In this document: positions 1 through 10,202 of the stretch, piece after piece
Layout: each line of letters opens with the position of its first letter
How positions within the stretch are numbered: the first letter of the stretch is position 1
DNA from: Paracoccus sp. Z118
Lineage (GTDB): Bacteria; Pseudomonadota; Alphaproteobacteria; Rhodobacterales; Rhodobacteraceae
Direction of reading: 5' to 3'
NCBI RefSeq assembly: GCF_019061185.1
Contig: NZ_JAHQZU010000002.1
Location: 206,626-270,625 of the forward strand
DNA length: 64,000 bases
The notes under the pieces: model-generated
The model's database searches: none
What the model was told of the DNA's origin: nothing
The model's input: the letters and a program-made list of their open reading frames with translations, nothing else
Program-made: the position numbers and the translations under genes

Positions 1-267
1 TTCGTCGGGGCTGCGCATCCGGGGCGCGACGTAGAGGATGGGCCGCCCCTGCGAGACCAGCAGGATCGCCGCGACGACCAGCATCACCAGTGACAGCGGG
101 ATCAGCAGCAGCAGCGAAAAGACGATGTCGAAGGCCCGCTTGCCGGGCGTCATGTGGATCGAGGCGGAAGGACCGGTCAGAATGCCGTAGGGGATCGCGG
201 CCGATGCCGCGGCGACACGTTCCGGCGGACGCCGCTCCGTCCGTTCCCAGTCCTGTATGATCGACAC
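1..267 (-). CDS. Sugar transferase (bacterial undecaprenyl-phosphate type), partial
   Basis: The gene runs off the left edge; only its N-terminal part is present. After the segment TPGKRAFDIVF comes one strongly hydrophobic helix (FSLLLLIPLSLVMLVVAAILL), then GRPILYVAPRMRSPDE. This matches the start of the bacterial sugar transferase family, which moves a sugar-phosphate to undecaprenyl phosphate at the inner membrane to begin exopolysaccharide or capsule repeat units. The reading frame is open upstream of the ATG at 153. I chose a GTG at 267 because an AGCGGGG lies just before it and homologues have a short N-terminal extension, but the ATG at 153 is a real alternative. The family call is inferred from the N-terminus only. 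Confidence 0.6.
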   Translation of the reverse strand, partial: MSIIQDWERTERRPPERVAAASAAIPYGILTGPSASIHMTPGKRAFDIVFSLLLLIPLSLVMLVVAAILLVSQGRPILYVAPRMRSPDE

Positions 268-448
268 GCGCACCCCGCTGGAAACTCGGAAAATCGGACA
301 TCGATAGAGACCTGCCGTTCCGTTTACCATCTAAAGCGCATGCGTGAAATCGGCGGAAGCCGGAAAACATGGCGATCTTGCGAGGATGCAACGGTTTTGG
401 CAGGTTACCGCCTGTCCGGCACCCGGCCGGCACAGGAAAGGACATCCC

Positions 449-904
449 GTGCGCAAGTTTCTCGTGGTTCTGGACGAAACCCGCGAATGCCTGAACGCGA
501 TCCGCTATGCGGCGCTGCGGGCCGCGGCGACAGGCAGCTCGGTGCAGGTTCTGGCGGTGATCCCCGCCGAGGAAATCCAGCACGGCATGGGCGTCGCCGA
601 GGTCATGCGCGCCGAGGCGCAGGAGCGGATCGAGGCGCATTTTCAGGTATTTGCCAAGTGGATGCGGGACAAGCCGGGGGTGGAGCCAGAGCTGGTCATC
701 CGCGAGGGCGACCCCGCGACCGAGCTGCTGGCGCAGATCTCCGCCGACCCGCAGATCGGGGTCGTCGTGCTGGGCGCCTCGACCGACAGCGCGGGGCCCG
801 GCCCGCTCGCCAGCCGGCTTCTGCGGGACGTGGCCTCGCTGCCCTGCCCGCTGACGATCGTGCCGGGGGACATTTCGGCCGAACGGCTTCAGCAGATCAC
901 CTGA
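449..904 (+). CDS. Universal stress protein (UspA family)
   Basis: A 151-residue single-domain USP. It opens with the usual first beta strand (KFLVVLDETRECLNAIRYAALRAAATGSSVQVLAVIP), has a middle strand ELVIREGDP and ends with the nucleotide-binding-like segment VVVLGAS followed by LPCPLTIVPG. The canonical GxxG-(9)-G(S/T) ATP motif is only partly kept, so ATP binding is uncertain. I chose the GTG at 449 because an AGGAAAGG precedes it and the residues upstream in the same frame are not USP-like. It stands alone, with divergent and tandem neighbours of unrelated function. Its stress role is inferred from the family. Confidence 0.85.
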   Translation: MRKFLVVLDETRECLNAIRYAALRAAATGSSVQVLAVIPAEEIQHGMGVAEVMRAEAQERIEAHFQVFAKWMRDKPGVEPELVIREGDPATELLAQISADPQIGVVVLGASTDSAGPGPLASRLLRDVASLPCPLTIVPGDISAERLQQIT

Positions 905-936
905 CGGGCGGTGGGAACCCGGCGGAGCCGCGCGGG

Positions 937-988
937 TTGACTTCGCCCCTTGACTGGCTCCGGTTGACTTGACCCGGTTGACTTGACC
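937..988 (+). repeat. Array of four TTGACT hexamers with 13-14 bp spacing
   Basis: TTGACT occurs at 937, 950, 964 and 978. The last two lie in a perfect 14-bp tandem duplication (CCGGTTGACTTGAC). TTGACC also occurs at 969 and 983. The array fills the gap between the usp stop and nfuA. It could be repeated -35 elements or repeated binding half-sites; the sequence alone cannot decide. Confidence 0.8.
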
Positions 989-1006
989 GCGCCCGATGAC
1001 CATATC
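978..1006 (+). promoter_or_regulatory. Candidate housekeeping promoter for nfuA-tsaB-rimI
   Basis: TTGACT (978-983), a 17-bp spacer and CATATC (1001-1006) resemble an alphaproteobacterial sigma-70 promoter, 24 bp before the nfuA ATG. The -35 box is the last copy of the TTGACT array. The call rests on consensus matching only. Confidence 0.45.
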
Positions 1007-1029
1007 CGATCCTCAAGAGGAGCCGCGCC

Positions 1030-1590
1030 ATGTTCATCCAGACCGAAACCACACCGAATCCCGCCACGCTGAAGTTCCTGCCCGGCGAGACCGTGCTGGC
1101 AAACGGCACGGCGGATTTCCCGGCCAGCGATACCGCCGCGTCCAGCCCGCTGGCGCAGCGCCTGTTCGCCGTTCCGGGCGTCTCGGGCGTGTTCCTCGGC
1201 CAGGATTTCGTGACCGTCACCAAGGCGGACGCCTCGGTCTGGGACCAGATCAAGCCCTCGATCCTCGGCGCGATCATGGAGCATTACCAGTCCGGCCAGC
1301 CGGCGGTGGTGCAGACGGGCGCGGTCGATGATGGCCATGCCGAACATTCCGGCCCCGATGCCGAGATCGTCGTGCAGATCAAGGAACTGCTGGACACCCG
1401 CGTCCGCCCGGCGGTGGCGCAGGACGGCGGCGACATCACCTTCCACGGTTTCGACCGCGGCGTCGTCTACCTGACCATGAAGGGCGCCTGCGCGGGCTGC
1501 CCGTCCTCGACCCTGACGCTGAAGATGGGGATCGAGAACCTGCTGCGCCACTACATCCCCGAAGTGACCGAGGTTCGCCCGGTTGCCTGA
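1030..1590 (+). CDS. Fe-S cluster scaffold/carrier, Nfu type
   Basis: 186 residues with two domains. The N-terminal Nfu_N domain (about 1-88) begins with MFIQTETTPNPATLKFLPG, the family signature. The C-terminal NifU-like domain (about 112-184) has the cluster-binding CAGC pair at Cys154 and Cys157. Such proteins carry [4Fe-4S] clusters to apo-enzymes in the cytoplasm. An AAGAGG lies about 9 bp before the ATG. The 3' end overlaps tsaB by 8 bp, so the two are probably co-translated. Length and domain order match the alphaproteobacterial and mitochondrial NFU1 type. Confidence 0.93.
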   Translation: MFIQTETTPNPATLKFLPGETVLANGTADFPASDTAASSPLAQRLFAVPGVSGVFLGQDFVTVTKADASVWDQIKPSILGAIMEHYQSGQPAVVQTGAVDDGHAEHSGPDAEIVVQIKELLDTRVRPAVAQDGGDITFHGFDRGVVYLTMKGACAGCPSSTLTLKMGIENLLRHYIPEVTEVRPVA

Positions 1591-2182
1591 CGGGCTGGTC
1601 CTTGGCTTCGACACCTCGGCCGCGCATTGCGCGGCCGCTGTCGTTTCGGGCGGCCGGGTGCTGGCCGAGCGGCTGGAGCCGATGGCGAAGGGCCAGGCCG
1701 AGCGGCTGATGCCGCTGATCGAGGAGGTGCTGGCCGAGGCGGGCGTCCCGCTTTCCGACCTGACCGGCATCGGTGTCGGGATCGGCCCCGGCAACTTCAC
1801 CGGCATCCGCATCAGCGTCGCCGCCGCGCGGGGGCTCGCGCTGTCGCTGGGCATCCCTGCCGTTGGCGTGACCGTGACGGAGGCGGCGGCGCTGGACGCC
1901 CCCCGCCCCTGCCGGGCTGTCGTGGCCGGGCGCGGAAACGAGGTGTTCTGGCAAGATTTCGACGCATCCGGCCTGCTCCGCCAGCCCGCCCAGGCCGCAG
2001 CAGACACCTTGCCGCCCGGTCCGCCGATCACCGAGCCGACGCTCCCCACCGCCGTCGCCATCGCCCGCATCGCCGCCAGCCGCATCGCCGCGGGCGAGCC
2101 GCTGCCGCGCCCGGCCCCGCTTTACCTGCGCCCCGCCGACGCCGCCCCGCCGCGCGATCCCGCACCCGTCATCCTTCCGTGA
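1583..2182 (+). CDS. tsaB: tRNA threonylcarbamoyladenosine biosynthesis protein TsaB
   Basis: 199 residues of the ASKHA fold. It opens with LVLGFDTSAAHCAAAVVSGG and has the IGVGIGPGNFTGIRISVAAARGLAL region typical of TsaB. TsaB is the inactive paralogue that pairs with TsaD to place threonylcarbamoyl on A37 of ANN-decoding tRNAs. I chose a TTG start that overlaps nfuA by 8 bp, because the conserved N-terminus begins immediately there. The stop overlaps the rimI GTG (GTGA). The pairing of tsaB with rimI is a common bacterial arrangement. Confidence 0.92.
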   Translation: MPDGLVLGFDTSAAHCAAAVVSGGRVLAERLEPMAKGQAERLMPLIEEVLAEAGVPLSDLTGIGVGIGPGNFTGIRISVAAARGLALSLGIPAVGVTVTEAAALDAPRPCRAVVAGRGNEVFWQDFDASGLLRQPAQAAADTLPPGPPITEPTLPTAVAIARIAASRIAAGEPLPRPAPLYLRPADAAPPRDPAPVILP

Positions 2183-2580
2183 CGCCCGAGGAAATGGCCG
2201 CGCTTCACGCGCGCTGCTTCGCCCACCCGCGCCCGTGGTCGGCGGGCGAGATCCGCGACGTCTCCTCGCTTCCGGGCGCATTCCTGCTGCTGCGCCCGCA
2301 GGGCTTCCTCATCGGCCGCACCGCCGCCGACGAGGCGGAGCTGCTGACGCTCGCCGTCGAACCCGAGGCAAGGCGGCAGGGCATCGGCCGGGCGCTGGTG
2401 CAGGAATTCGCCCGCGTCGCCCGCTCCCGCAGCGCGGCGCACGGCTTCCTTGAGGTCGCCTCGGACAACGACGCGGCGCTCTCGCTCTATGCCGCCTGCG
2501 GCTGGCGGCAGACCGGGCGGCGGCGGAGCTATTACGCGCCCGGCATTGACGCGCTGACGATGGCCGCCGATATGGGCTGA
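2179..2580 (+). CDS. rimI: Ribosomal-protein-alanine N-acetyltransferase, GNAT (RimI-like)
   Basis: A 133-residue GNAT protein with the acetyl-CoA loop EARRQGIGRALV (motif A) and a C-terminal ASLY/GW-type segment (ALSLYAACGWRQTGRRRSYY). RimI acetylates the N-terminal alanine of S18. The start GTG overlaps the tsaB stop by 4 bp, and residues begin MTPEEMAALHARCFAHPRPWSA as in RimI. The assignment rests on family and on adjacency to tsaB; the true substrate could differ. Confidence 0.85.
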   Translation: MTPEEMAALHARCFAHPRPWSAGEIRDVSSLPGAFLLLRPQGFLIGRTAADEAELLTLAVEPEARRQGIGRALVQEFARVARSRSAAHGFLEVASDNDAALSLYAACGWRQTGRRRSYYAPGIDALTMAADMG

Positions 2581-2671
2581 GCCCCCCCCCTCGCCCAAGC
2601 GCGACCCCCCGGTTGCGCTAAATCGGCGCATTCCGCGGCAGCCCGCAGCCTGCCCGCGCAGGAGGTGCCCG

Positions 2672-3057
2672 GTGACCGTTCTCCGCAACCTGCTGCCGCG
2701 GCGCCGTGCGAGGCCCGGCCCCGTGCTGCTGAACCTGCGCGGCTTCAGGATGGTGGACAAGGACGGGATCGAGCGGCTGCACGGCATCGACCTGACGATC
2801 CGCGCGGGCGGGATTCTCGGGATCGCGCGGTCAGCGGCAATGGGCAGAGCGCGCTGCTGGAAATCCTCGGCGGCCAGCCCGAACCGGGGGCGAAGATCGA
2901 AGGCGCGTTGGTGCTGAACGGCCGTCCCTGTCGCTGACCCGCACCGACGCGCGGGCGCGGCACCACGCCGGGATCGGCCACATCCCAGAGGCTCGGCAGG
3001 CCGAGGGGGGTTGGTGATGGACTTCGCCGCGTGGGAGAATACCGCCTTCGGCTACCT
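2672..3057 (+). pseudogene. Remnant of nucleoside-type ABC transporter ATP-binding protein
   Basis: A GTG with a good GGAGG before it starts a recognisable middle piece of the second ATPase domain (FRMVDKDGIERLHGIDLTIR). The frame breaks near 2829, where a one-base loss interrupts what should read GIAGVSGNGQSALLE. That text continues in a second frame to a stop at 2937. A third frame (from 2934) gives RTDARARHHAGIGHIPE, and a fourth (from about 3011) gives LVMDFAAWENTAFGY. These pieces line up in order with BmpA-associated sugar/nucleoside importer ATPases. The C-terminus is lost, and permease sequence follows directly. It cannot encode a working ATPase. Confidence 0.85.
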
Positions 3058-6129
<3,072 letters not shown>

Positions 6130-6135
6130 GCCGGC

Positions 6136-6160
6136 CCCGGTGCGCATCTTGCGCTCCGGG
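6136..6160 (+). terminator. Hairpin after gyrB
   Basis: CCCGGTGCGCA / TGCGCTCCGGG form an 11-bp stem with one mismatch and a three-base loop, 6 bp after the gyrB stop. No T-run follows, so Rho-independent termination is only plausible. Confidence 0.4.
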
Positions 6161-6211
6161 ATGCAAAAAACCCACACTCCTGCAAAAGCTTCGCAGCGCG
6201 GGTTGTGGCAA

Positions 6212-6236
6212 GGAACCCCTGCCCCTAGGTTTTGTT
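6212..6236 (+). promoter_or_regulatory. Candidate EcfG-type stress promoter for the beta-barrel gene
   Basis: GGAAC (6212-6216), a 16-bp spacer and TGTT (6233-6236) fit the alphaproteobacterial general-stress sigma consensus GGAAC-N16/17-CGTT with one change. It lies 57 bp before the ATG of the outer-membrane gene. An overlapping sigma-70 reading (TTGTGG-N17-TAGGTT) is also possible. Confidence 0.3.
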
Positions 6237-6292
6237 CTGCGCAGGACAGCATTCTTGCTGAGCCTTGTTTTGAATTTCTGGAGTGATCCCGC

Positions 6293-6979
6293 ATGCGTAA
6301 AATGACCATCCCGCTCGCCTCGGCCATCGCGCTTGGCCTGGCCGCGTCGGCGAACGCCGGCGGATATACCGCCCCCGTCACCGATGTCGCGCCGGCGGCT
6401 CCCGTGGTCGTGACGCCCGCGCCCGCAGGTGACTGGCAGGGCCTGTATGCGGGGGGCACGCTCGGCTACGGCTTCGGCGGCGATGACGAGTTCACCCTGG
6501 GCGGCGGCAGCATCGTCGGCGACAACGAAATCTCCGGTGTCAACGCCGGCCTGCATGTCGGCTATCGCTGGCAGCGCGGCAACCTTGTGATCGGGCCGGA
6601 ACTGTCGATCACCGGCGGCAACGTCGATGACAGCGTTTCGGTGCTTGGCGACGACTACGAATCGTCCTTGAACCACATGGTCGCGCTGAAGCTGAAAACC
6701 GGCTATCAAGTGCGCCCGGACACGCTGGTCTATGGCATTGCCGGTGTCAGCCGCGGCGACTTCACCTTCACCGCCGATGGTCAGGATTTCGACTATGACA
6801 CCAACGGCTACGTCTTCGGCCTCGGCATCGAGCGCATGATCACCGACCGCCTGTCGGTGACGGGCGAGATCGAGCGCAACCACTTCAAGAGCGAAAACAT
6901 CGATCTGGGAGCGCTGGGGGACACCAACGGCACGCCGACCTTCAACAACGTCAAGGTCGGTGTGAACTTCAAGTTCTGA
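6293..6979 (+). CDS. Outer-membrane beta-barrel protein (Omp_b-brl family)
   Basis: 228 residues with a Sec signal peptide (MRKMTIPLASAIALGLAASANA, cleavage after about residue 22). A proline/alanine-rich linker follows, then an eight-stranded barrel beginning WQGLYAGGTLGYGFGG. It ends in phenylalanine (VKVGVNFKF), the usual C-terminal BAM signal. A GGAG lies about 8 bp before the ATG. The family includes small porin-like and surface proteins of alphaproteobacteria; no specific function can be assigned. It is monocistronic, with a terminator just after the stop. Confidence 0.88.
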   Translation: MRKMTIPLASAIALGLAASANAGGYTAPVTDVAPAAPVVVTPAPAGDWQGLYAGGTLGYGFGGDDEFTLGGGSIVGDNEISGVNAGLHVGYRWQRGNLVIGPELSITGGNVDDSVSVLGDDYESSLNHMVALKLKTGYQVRPDTLVYGIAGVSRGDFTFTADGQDFDYDTNGYVFGLGIERMITDRLSVTGEIERNHFKSENIDLGALGDTNGTPTFNNVKVGVNFKF

Positions 6980-6997
6980 TCCGCTCCGGGTCGAGAC

Positions 6998-7026
6998 AAA
7001 GGGCCGTCCTCAGGGGCGGCCCTTTT
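6998..7026 (+). terminator. Rho-independent terminator
   Basis: AAAGGGCCG / CGGCCCTTTT forms a strong GC stem ending in T-residues, 19 bp after the stop of the beta-barrel gene. The A-residues on the other side mean it could also serve pdeM, which converges on it from the minus strand. Confidence 0.8.
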
Positions 7027-7035
7027 GCGTCGCCG

Positions 7036-7773
7036 TCATCCGAATGACAGCGGCGGTCCGGCGCGGCGCCGGCGCGGCGGTTGCAGCGGGATCGGCAAAG
7101 CCCTGTGCAGGCAGGCGACGGCAAAGCCGCCCTCGACCAGATGCAGCAGCGCCGGATCGTGGACGGACAGCCCGCCCGTGTAGCTGCCGAACGCGGGCAG
7201 GATCAGGTGATCGCGCCCGACCAGCAGCGCCCGCCGCCGCGCCCCGGCCAGCGGCACGACCGGGTGGTAATGGCCGCTGATATCGGGGCCGCCGGCTTCG
7301 GCGACATGGCGCAGGGTGACGCCGCCCAACCGCGCCTCGTCCGCCCGCCGGCCCGGCAGCGCCGTTCCGTGATGCGCGGGATCGTGGTTCCCCGACACCC
7401 ACAACCAGTCCCGCCCGTCGGCCAGTGCCGCCAACGCCGCAGCCACATCCGCATCCAGCGCCCCGGCCGCCGCATCGTCATCGAACCCGTCGCCGAGGCT
7501 AACGACCAAAGCCGGGTCCAGCGCGGCGATCTCGTCCCCCAGCCGCCGCAGTGTTTCCAGCCCGTCATAGGGCGGCAGCAGCGCGCCGCCGCGCCGCGCC
7601 ATCCGCTCGGATTTCCCCAGATGCAGATCCGCGACGATCAGCCACCGCCCCTGCGGCCACCAGAGCGCGCCGGAACAGCGCGCCTCGAACGTCAGCCCGT
7701 GCCAGTCGAAGACGAAGCCTGTCATTGCGCCTTGTGCGTCCTCCCCCACGGTGCCCTGTGCGTCCCCGGTCAT
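7036..7773 (-). CDS. pdeM: Ligase-associated DNA damage response endonuclease PdeM (MPE)
   Basis: 245 residues of the calcineurin-like metallophosphoesterase fold. The five metal motifs are visible: ADLHLGKSE (about 48-56), GDGFDDD (95-100), SGNHDP (128-132), and GHYHP (167-171). The enzyme is the manganese-dependent phosphoesterase that clusters with Lhr-type helicase, ligase and MBL exonuclease. The ATG at 7773 overlaps the helicase stop (ATGA). The ATG at 7725 gives the family-typical N-terminus (MTGFVFDWHG) and may be the ancestral start. Both sit in copies of a 24-bp repeat and have the same AAGG spacing. It is last in the four-gene operon. Confidence 0.9.
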   Translation of the reverse strand: MTGDAQGTVGEDAQGAMTGFVFDWHGLTFEARCSGALWWPQGRWLIVADLHLGKSERMARRGGALLPPYDGLETLRRLGDEIAALDPALVVSLGDGFDDDAAAGALDADVAAALAALADGRDWLWVSGNHDPAHHGTALPGRRADEARLGGVTLRHVAEAGGPDISGHYHPVVPLAGARRRALLVGRDHLILPAFGSYTGGLSVHDPALLHLVEGGFAVACLHRALPIPLQPPRRRRAGPPLSFG

Positions 7774-7789
7774 CGCGCCTTGCGCGTCC
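7721..7789. repeat. Three degenerate 24-bp tandem repeats at the lhr/pdeM junction
   Basis: The 21-bp segments 7721-7741 and 7769-7789 differ at only two positions and lie 48 bp apart. A weaker copy ends at 7765, exactly halfway. Each strong copy contains AAGG-N4-ATGAC on the minus strand, so the ribosome-binding and start region of pdeM has been duplicated. Confidence 0.85.
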
Positions 7790-10202
7790 GCACGGGGACC
7801 GGCGCTTCATCGGCCATTCCCGGCTCGCCCAAAGTCAGCCCCGCCTCGCGCATCATCGCCTCTGCCTCTGCTTCAGCCAGCCGCATCCGACCCTGTCCTT
7901 CGATCCTGACGCGCCCCATTTCCAGCATCAGCGGCGCGGCCAGGGGCGATACGCGGTCCAGCATCCGGTGGTCAAGCCGGGGCGATCGGTCCAGCATCTC
8001 CTCGATCCGGCCGAAATCCACGAGGCCGCGGCCCGCCTCGATCGCCGTGATCCGCAGCAGCAGGTGGTCCGGGTCATAGCGGCGCAGCGTGTCATACAGG
8101 ATGTCGCTGGAGAATGTCGCCTGCTTGCCCGTCCGCCGCCCGCCCGGCATGTTGCGCTGGATCAGCCCCGAGATGATGGCGACATTGCGGAACGTCCGCT
8201 TCATCACCGCATTGCCCGCCAGCCACTCGCCGAGGCCCGCCCGCAACCCCTCGCGGTCCATCAGCGGCGCGAGATCCGTCACCGGGTCCAGCGACCAGAC
8301 CAGCAGCGCATAATCAGTGGACAGGAAGCCGAGCGGACCCAGCCCCGCCTCCTCCATCGTCCGGGTCAGCAGCAGGCCCAGCGTCTGCAGGGCATTGCGC
8401 CCGGCAAAGCCATAGATCGCCAGATGCCAGCGGCCCATATAGGGGAACGTCTCGGCCAGCAGTGTGCCCGGCTGCGGCAGGGCCGAGACCTCGGCCTGAA
8501 GCGCAAGCCAGCCCTGCGTGTCGGGCGGCAGCGCGTCCCAGCGGGCGGGATCGCCGATCAGCGCCAGCACGCGGTGGGAAAGTTCGGTGGACGTGGCGAG
8601 CTTCAGGCCGCTGAAGACGGCGATCTTCGGCTCCTTGTGCGGGTTCGGGCTGACCTCGATCACCAGTTCGCGCAGCCCCTCGTAGCGGACGGTCTGGCCG
8701 CCGGTCAGGAAGGTGTCGCCGGGGATCAGGGTGGCGGCGAACGCCTCTTCGACCGCGCCCAGCAGCCCGCCGCCGCGTTTCCAGCGGACCTTCATCATCT
8801 CGGCTTCGACGATGGTGCCGATATTCATGCGCAGATCGCGCGTGGCGCGGGGGTCGCGCAGTTGCCAAAGGCCGTTCCGCTGAACCAGCCGCTGCCAGCG
8901 GTCATAGGCGCGCAGGGCATAGCCGCCGGTGGCGCAGAAGTTCAGGCAATCGTCGAAATCGGCGCGGGTCAGCCCGGCGTAGGGACCGGCGGTCCGCACC
9001 TCGGCGAACAGCACATCCGCATCGAACGGCCCCGCGCTGGCGGTCAGCAGGATATGCTGGCACAGCACGTCCAACGGGCCGGGGCCGCGCGGCTCGCCGT
9101 CAAGATCATGCGCGCGGACGGCTTCCAGCGCGGCCACGCATTCGATCACCTCGAAGCGGTTGGCGGGCACGATCCGGGCGGTTGACGGCGCGTTGTAGCG
9201 GTGGTTCGCCCGCCCGATCCGCTGGACCAGACGCTTGACGTTCTTGGGTGCCCCGACCTGGATCACCAGATCGACATTGCCCCAGTCGATCCCCAGATCG
9301 AGGCTGCCGGTCGCCACCACCGCCCTGAGCTGCCCCGCCGCCATCGCCGCCTCGACCCGGCCGCGGGCCTCACGCGACAGGCTGCCGTGGTGCAGGCCGA
9401 TGGGCAGGTTGTCCTCGTTCGCGGCCCAGATCGCCTGAAAGAACAGCTCCGCCTGCGCGCGGGTGTTGATGAAGATGATGGTCGTATTGGCCCGCCGCAC
9501 CGCCTCCAGCACGTCGGGCACGGCGTAATGGCCGCCGCCACCGGACCACGGCGCCGGGCGGGCCGTCCGCAGCATGGCGATGTCGGGATCGGGTCCGGGA
9601 TCGGCGTGGATCACCGCCGCGCCGCCCATGAAATCCGCCAGCGCCGCCGGGTCTTCCACGGTGGCCGAGAGGCCGGTTGCGATCAGGCCGGGCGAGAGGC
9701 TGCGCAGCCGCGCAAGCCCCAGCATCAGCTGGTCGCCGCGCTTGGATTCCGCCAGCGCGTGCAGCTCGTCCAGCACCACCCGGCGCAGATTGCCGAAGAT
9801 ACGCGGCGCCTCGGGATAGGACAGCATCAGCGCGAGGCTTTCCGGCGTCGTCAGCAATATCTGCGGCGGATCGGTGCGCTGGCGCTGGCGGGCGCTGGAT
9901 TTCGTATCCCCCGTCCGGTCCTCGACCCGGATCGGCAAGCCGAGGTCCGCCACGGGCCGCGCGAGGTTGCGGCCGATATCCGCCGTCAGCGCCTTCAGGG
10001 GCGAGACATAGAGCGTGTGCAGCCCCTGCCAGCCGCCGCTCAGCTCCACCAGCGACGGCAGGAACCCGGCCAGCGTCTTGCCGCCGCCGGTCGGCGCAAT
10101 CAGCAGGCTGTCGCCCGCCGTATCCAGCAGCGCGAGCTGATGCGGGTGCGGGCTCCAGCCCTGCCGCGCGAACCACTCGGCGAAAGCGGGCGGCAGGCTC
10201 AT
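7770..10202 (-). CDS. Ligase-associated DEXH-box helicase (Lhr-Core type)
   Basis: An 810-residue SF2 helicase. The Walker A APTGGGKT is at 36-43, the DExH box DELH at 145-148 and motif III GLSATVED at 177-184. The C-terminal helicase domain carries INTRAQAELFFQ, ATGSLDLGIDWG and QRIGRANHR. The Lhr winged-helix and beta-barrel region follows. Lhr-Core proteins are 3'-to-5' DNA translocases. The ATG overlaps the ligase stop and the gene's own stop overlaps the pdeM start, so the module is translationally coupled. The length fits Lhr-Core (about 800-850) rather than full-length Lhr. Confidence 0.95.
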   Translation of the reverse strand: MSLPPAFAEWFARQGWSPHPHQLALLDTAGDSLLIAPTGGGKTLAGFLPSLVELSGGWQGLHTLYVSPLKALTADIGRNLARPVADLGLPIRVEDRTGDTKSSARQRQRTDPPQILLTTPESLALMLSYPEAPRIFGNLRRVVLDELHALAESKRGDQLMLGLARLRSLSPGLIATGLSATVEDPAALADFMGGAAVIHADPGPDPDIAMLRTARPAPWSGGGGHYAVPDVLEAVRRANTTIIFINTRAQAELFFQAIWAANEDNLPIGLHHGSLSREARGRVEAAMAAGQLRAVVATGSLDLGIDWGNVDLVIQVGAPKNVKRLVQRIGRANHRYNAPSTARIVPANRFEVIECVAALEAVRAHDLDGEPRGPGPLDVLCQHILLTASAGPFDADVLFAEVRTAGPYAGLTRADFDDCLNFCATGGYALRAYDRWQRLVQRNGLWQLRDPRATRDLRMNIGTIVEAEMMKVRWKRGGGLLGAVEEAFAATLIPGDTFLTGGQTVRYEGLRELVIEVSPNPHKEPKIAVFSGLKLATSTELSHRVLALIGDPARWDALPPDTQGWLALQAEVSALPQPGTLLAETFPYMGRWHLAIYGFAGRNALQTLGLLLTRTMEEAGLGPLGFLSTDYALLVWSLDPVTDLAPLMDREGLRAGLGEWLAGNAVMKRTFRNVAIISGLIQRNMPGGRRTGKQATFSSDILYDTLRRYDPDHLLLRITAIEAGRGLVDFGRIEEMLDRSPRLDHRMLDRVSPLAAPLMLEMGRVRIEGQGRMRLAEAEAEAMMREAGLTLGEPGMADEAPVPVRTRKAR

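Noticed and set aside
154..972. A 272-residue frame overlapping the usp gene
   Set aside because: Arg/Gly-rich sequence in the wrong frame across a clear USP coding region and intergenic DNA.
7551..9185. A 544-residue plus-strand frame opposite the helicase
   Set aside because: It is a shadow of the helicase gene, with His/Gln/Arg-rich low-information sequence.
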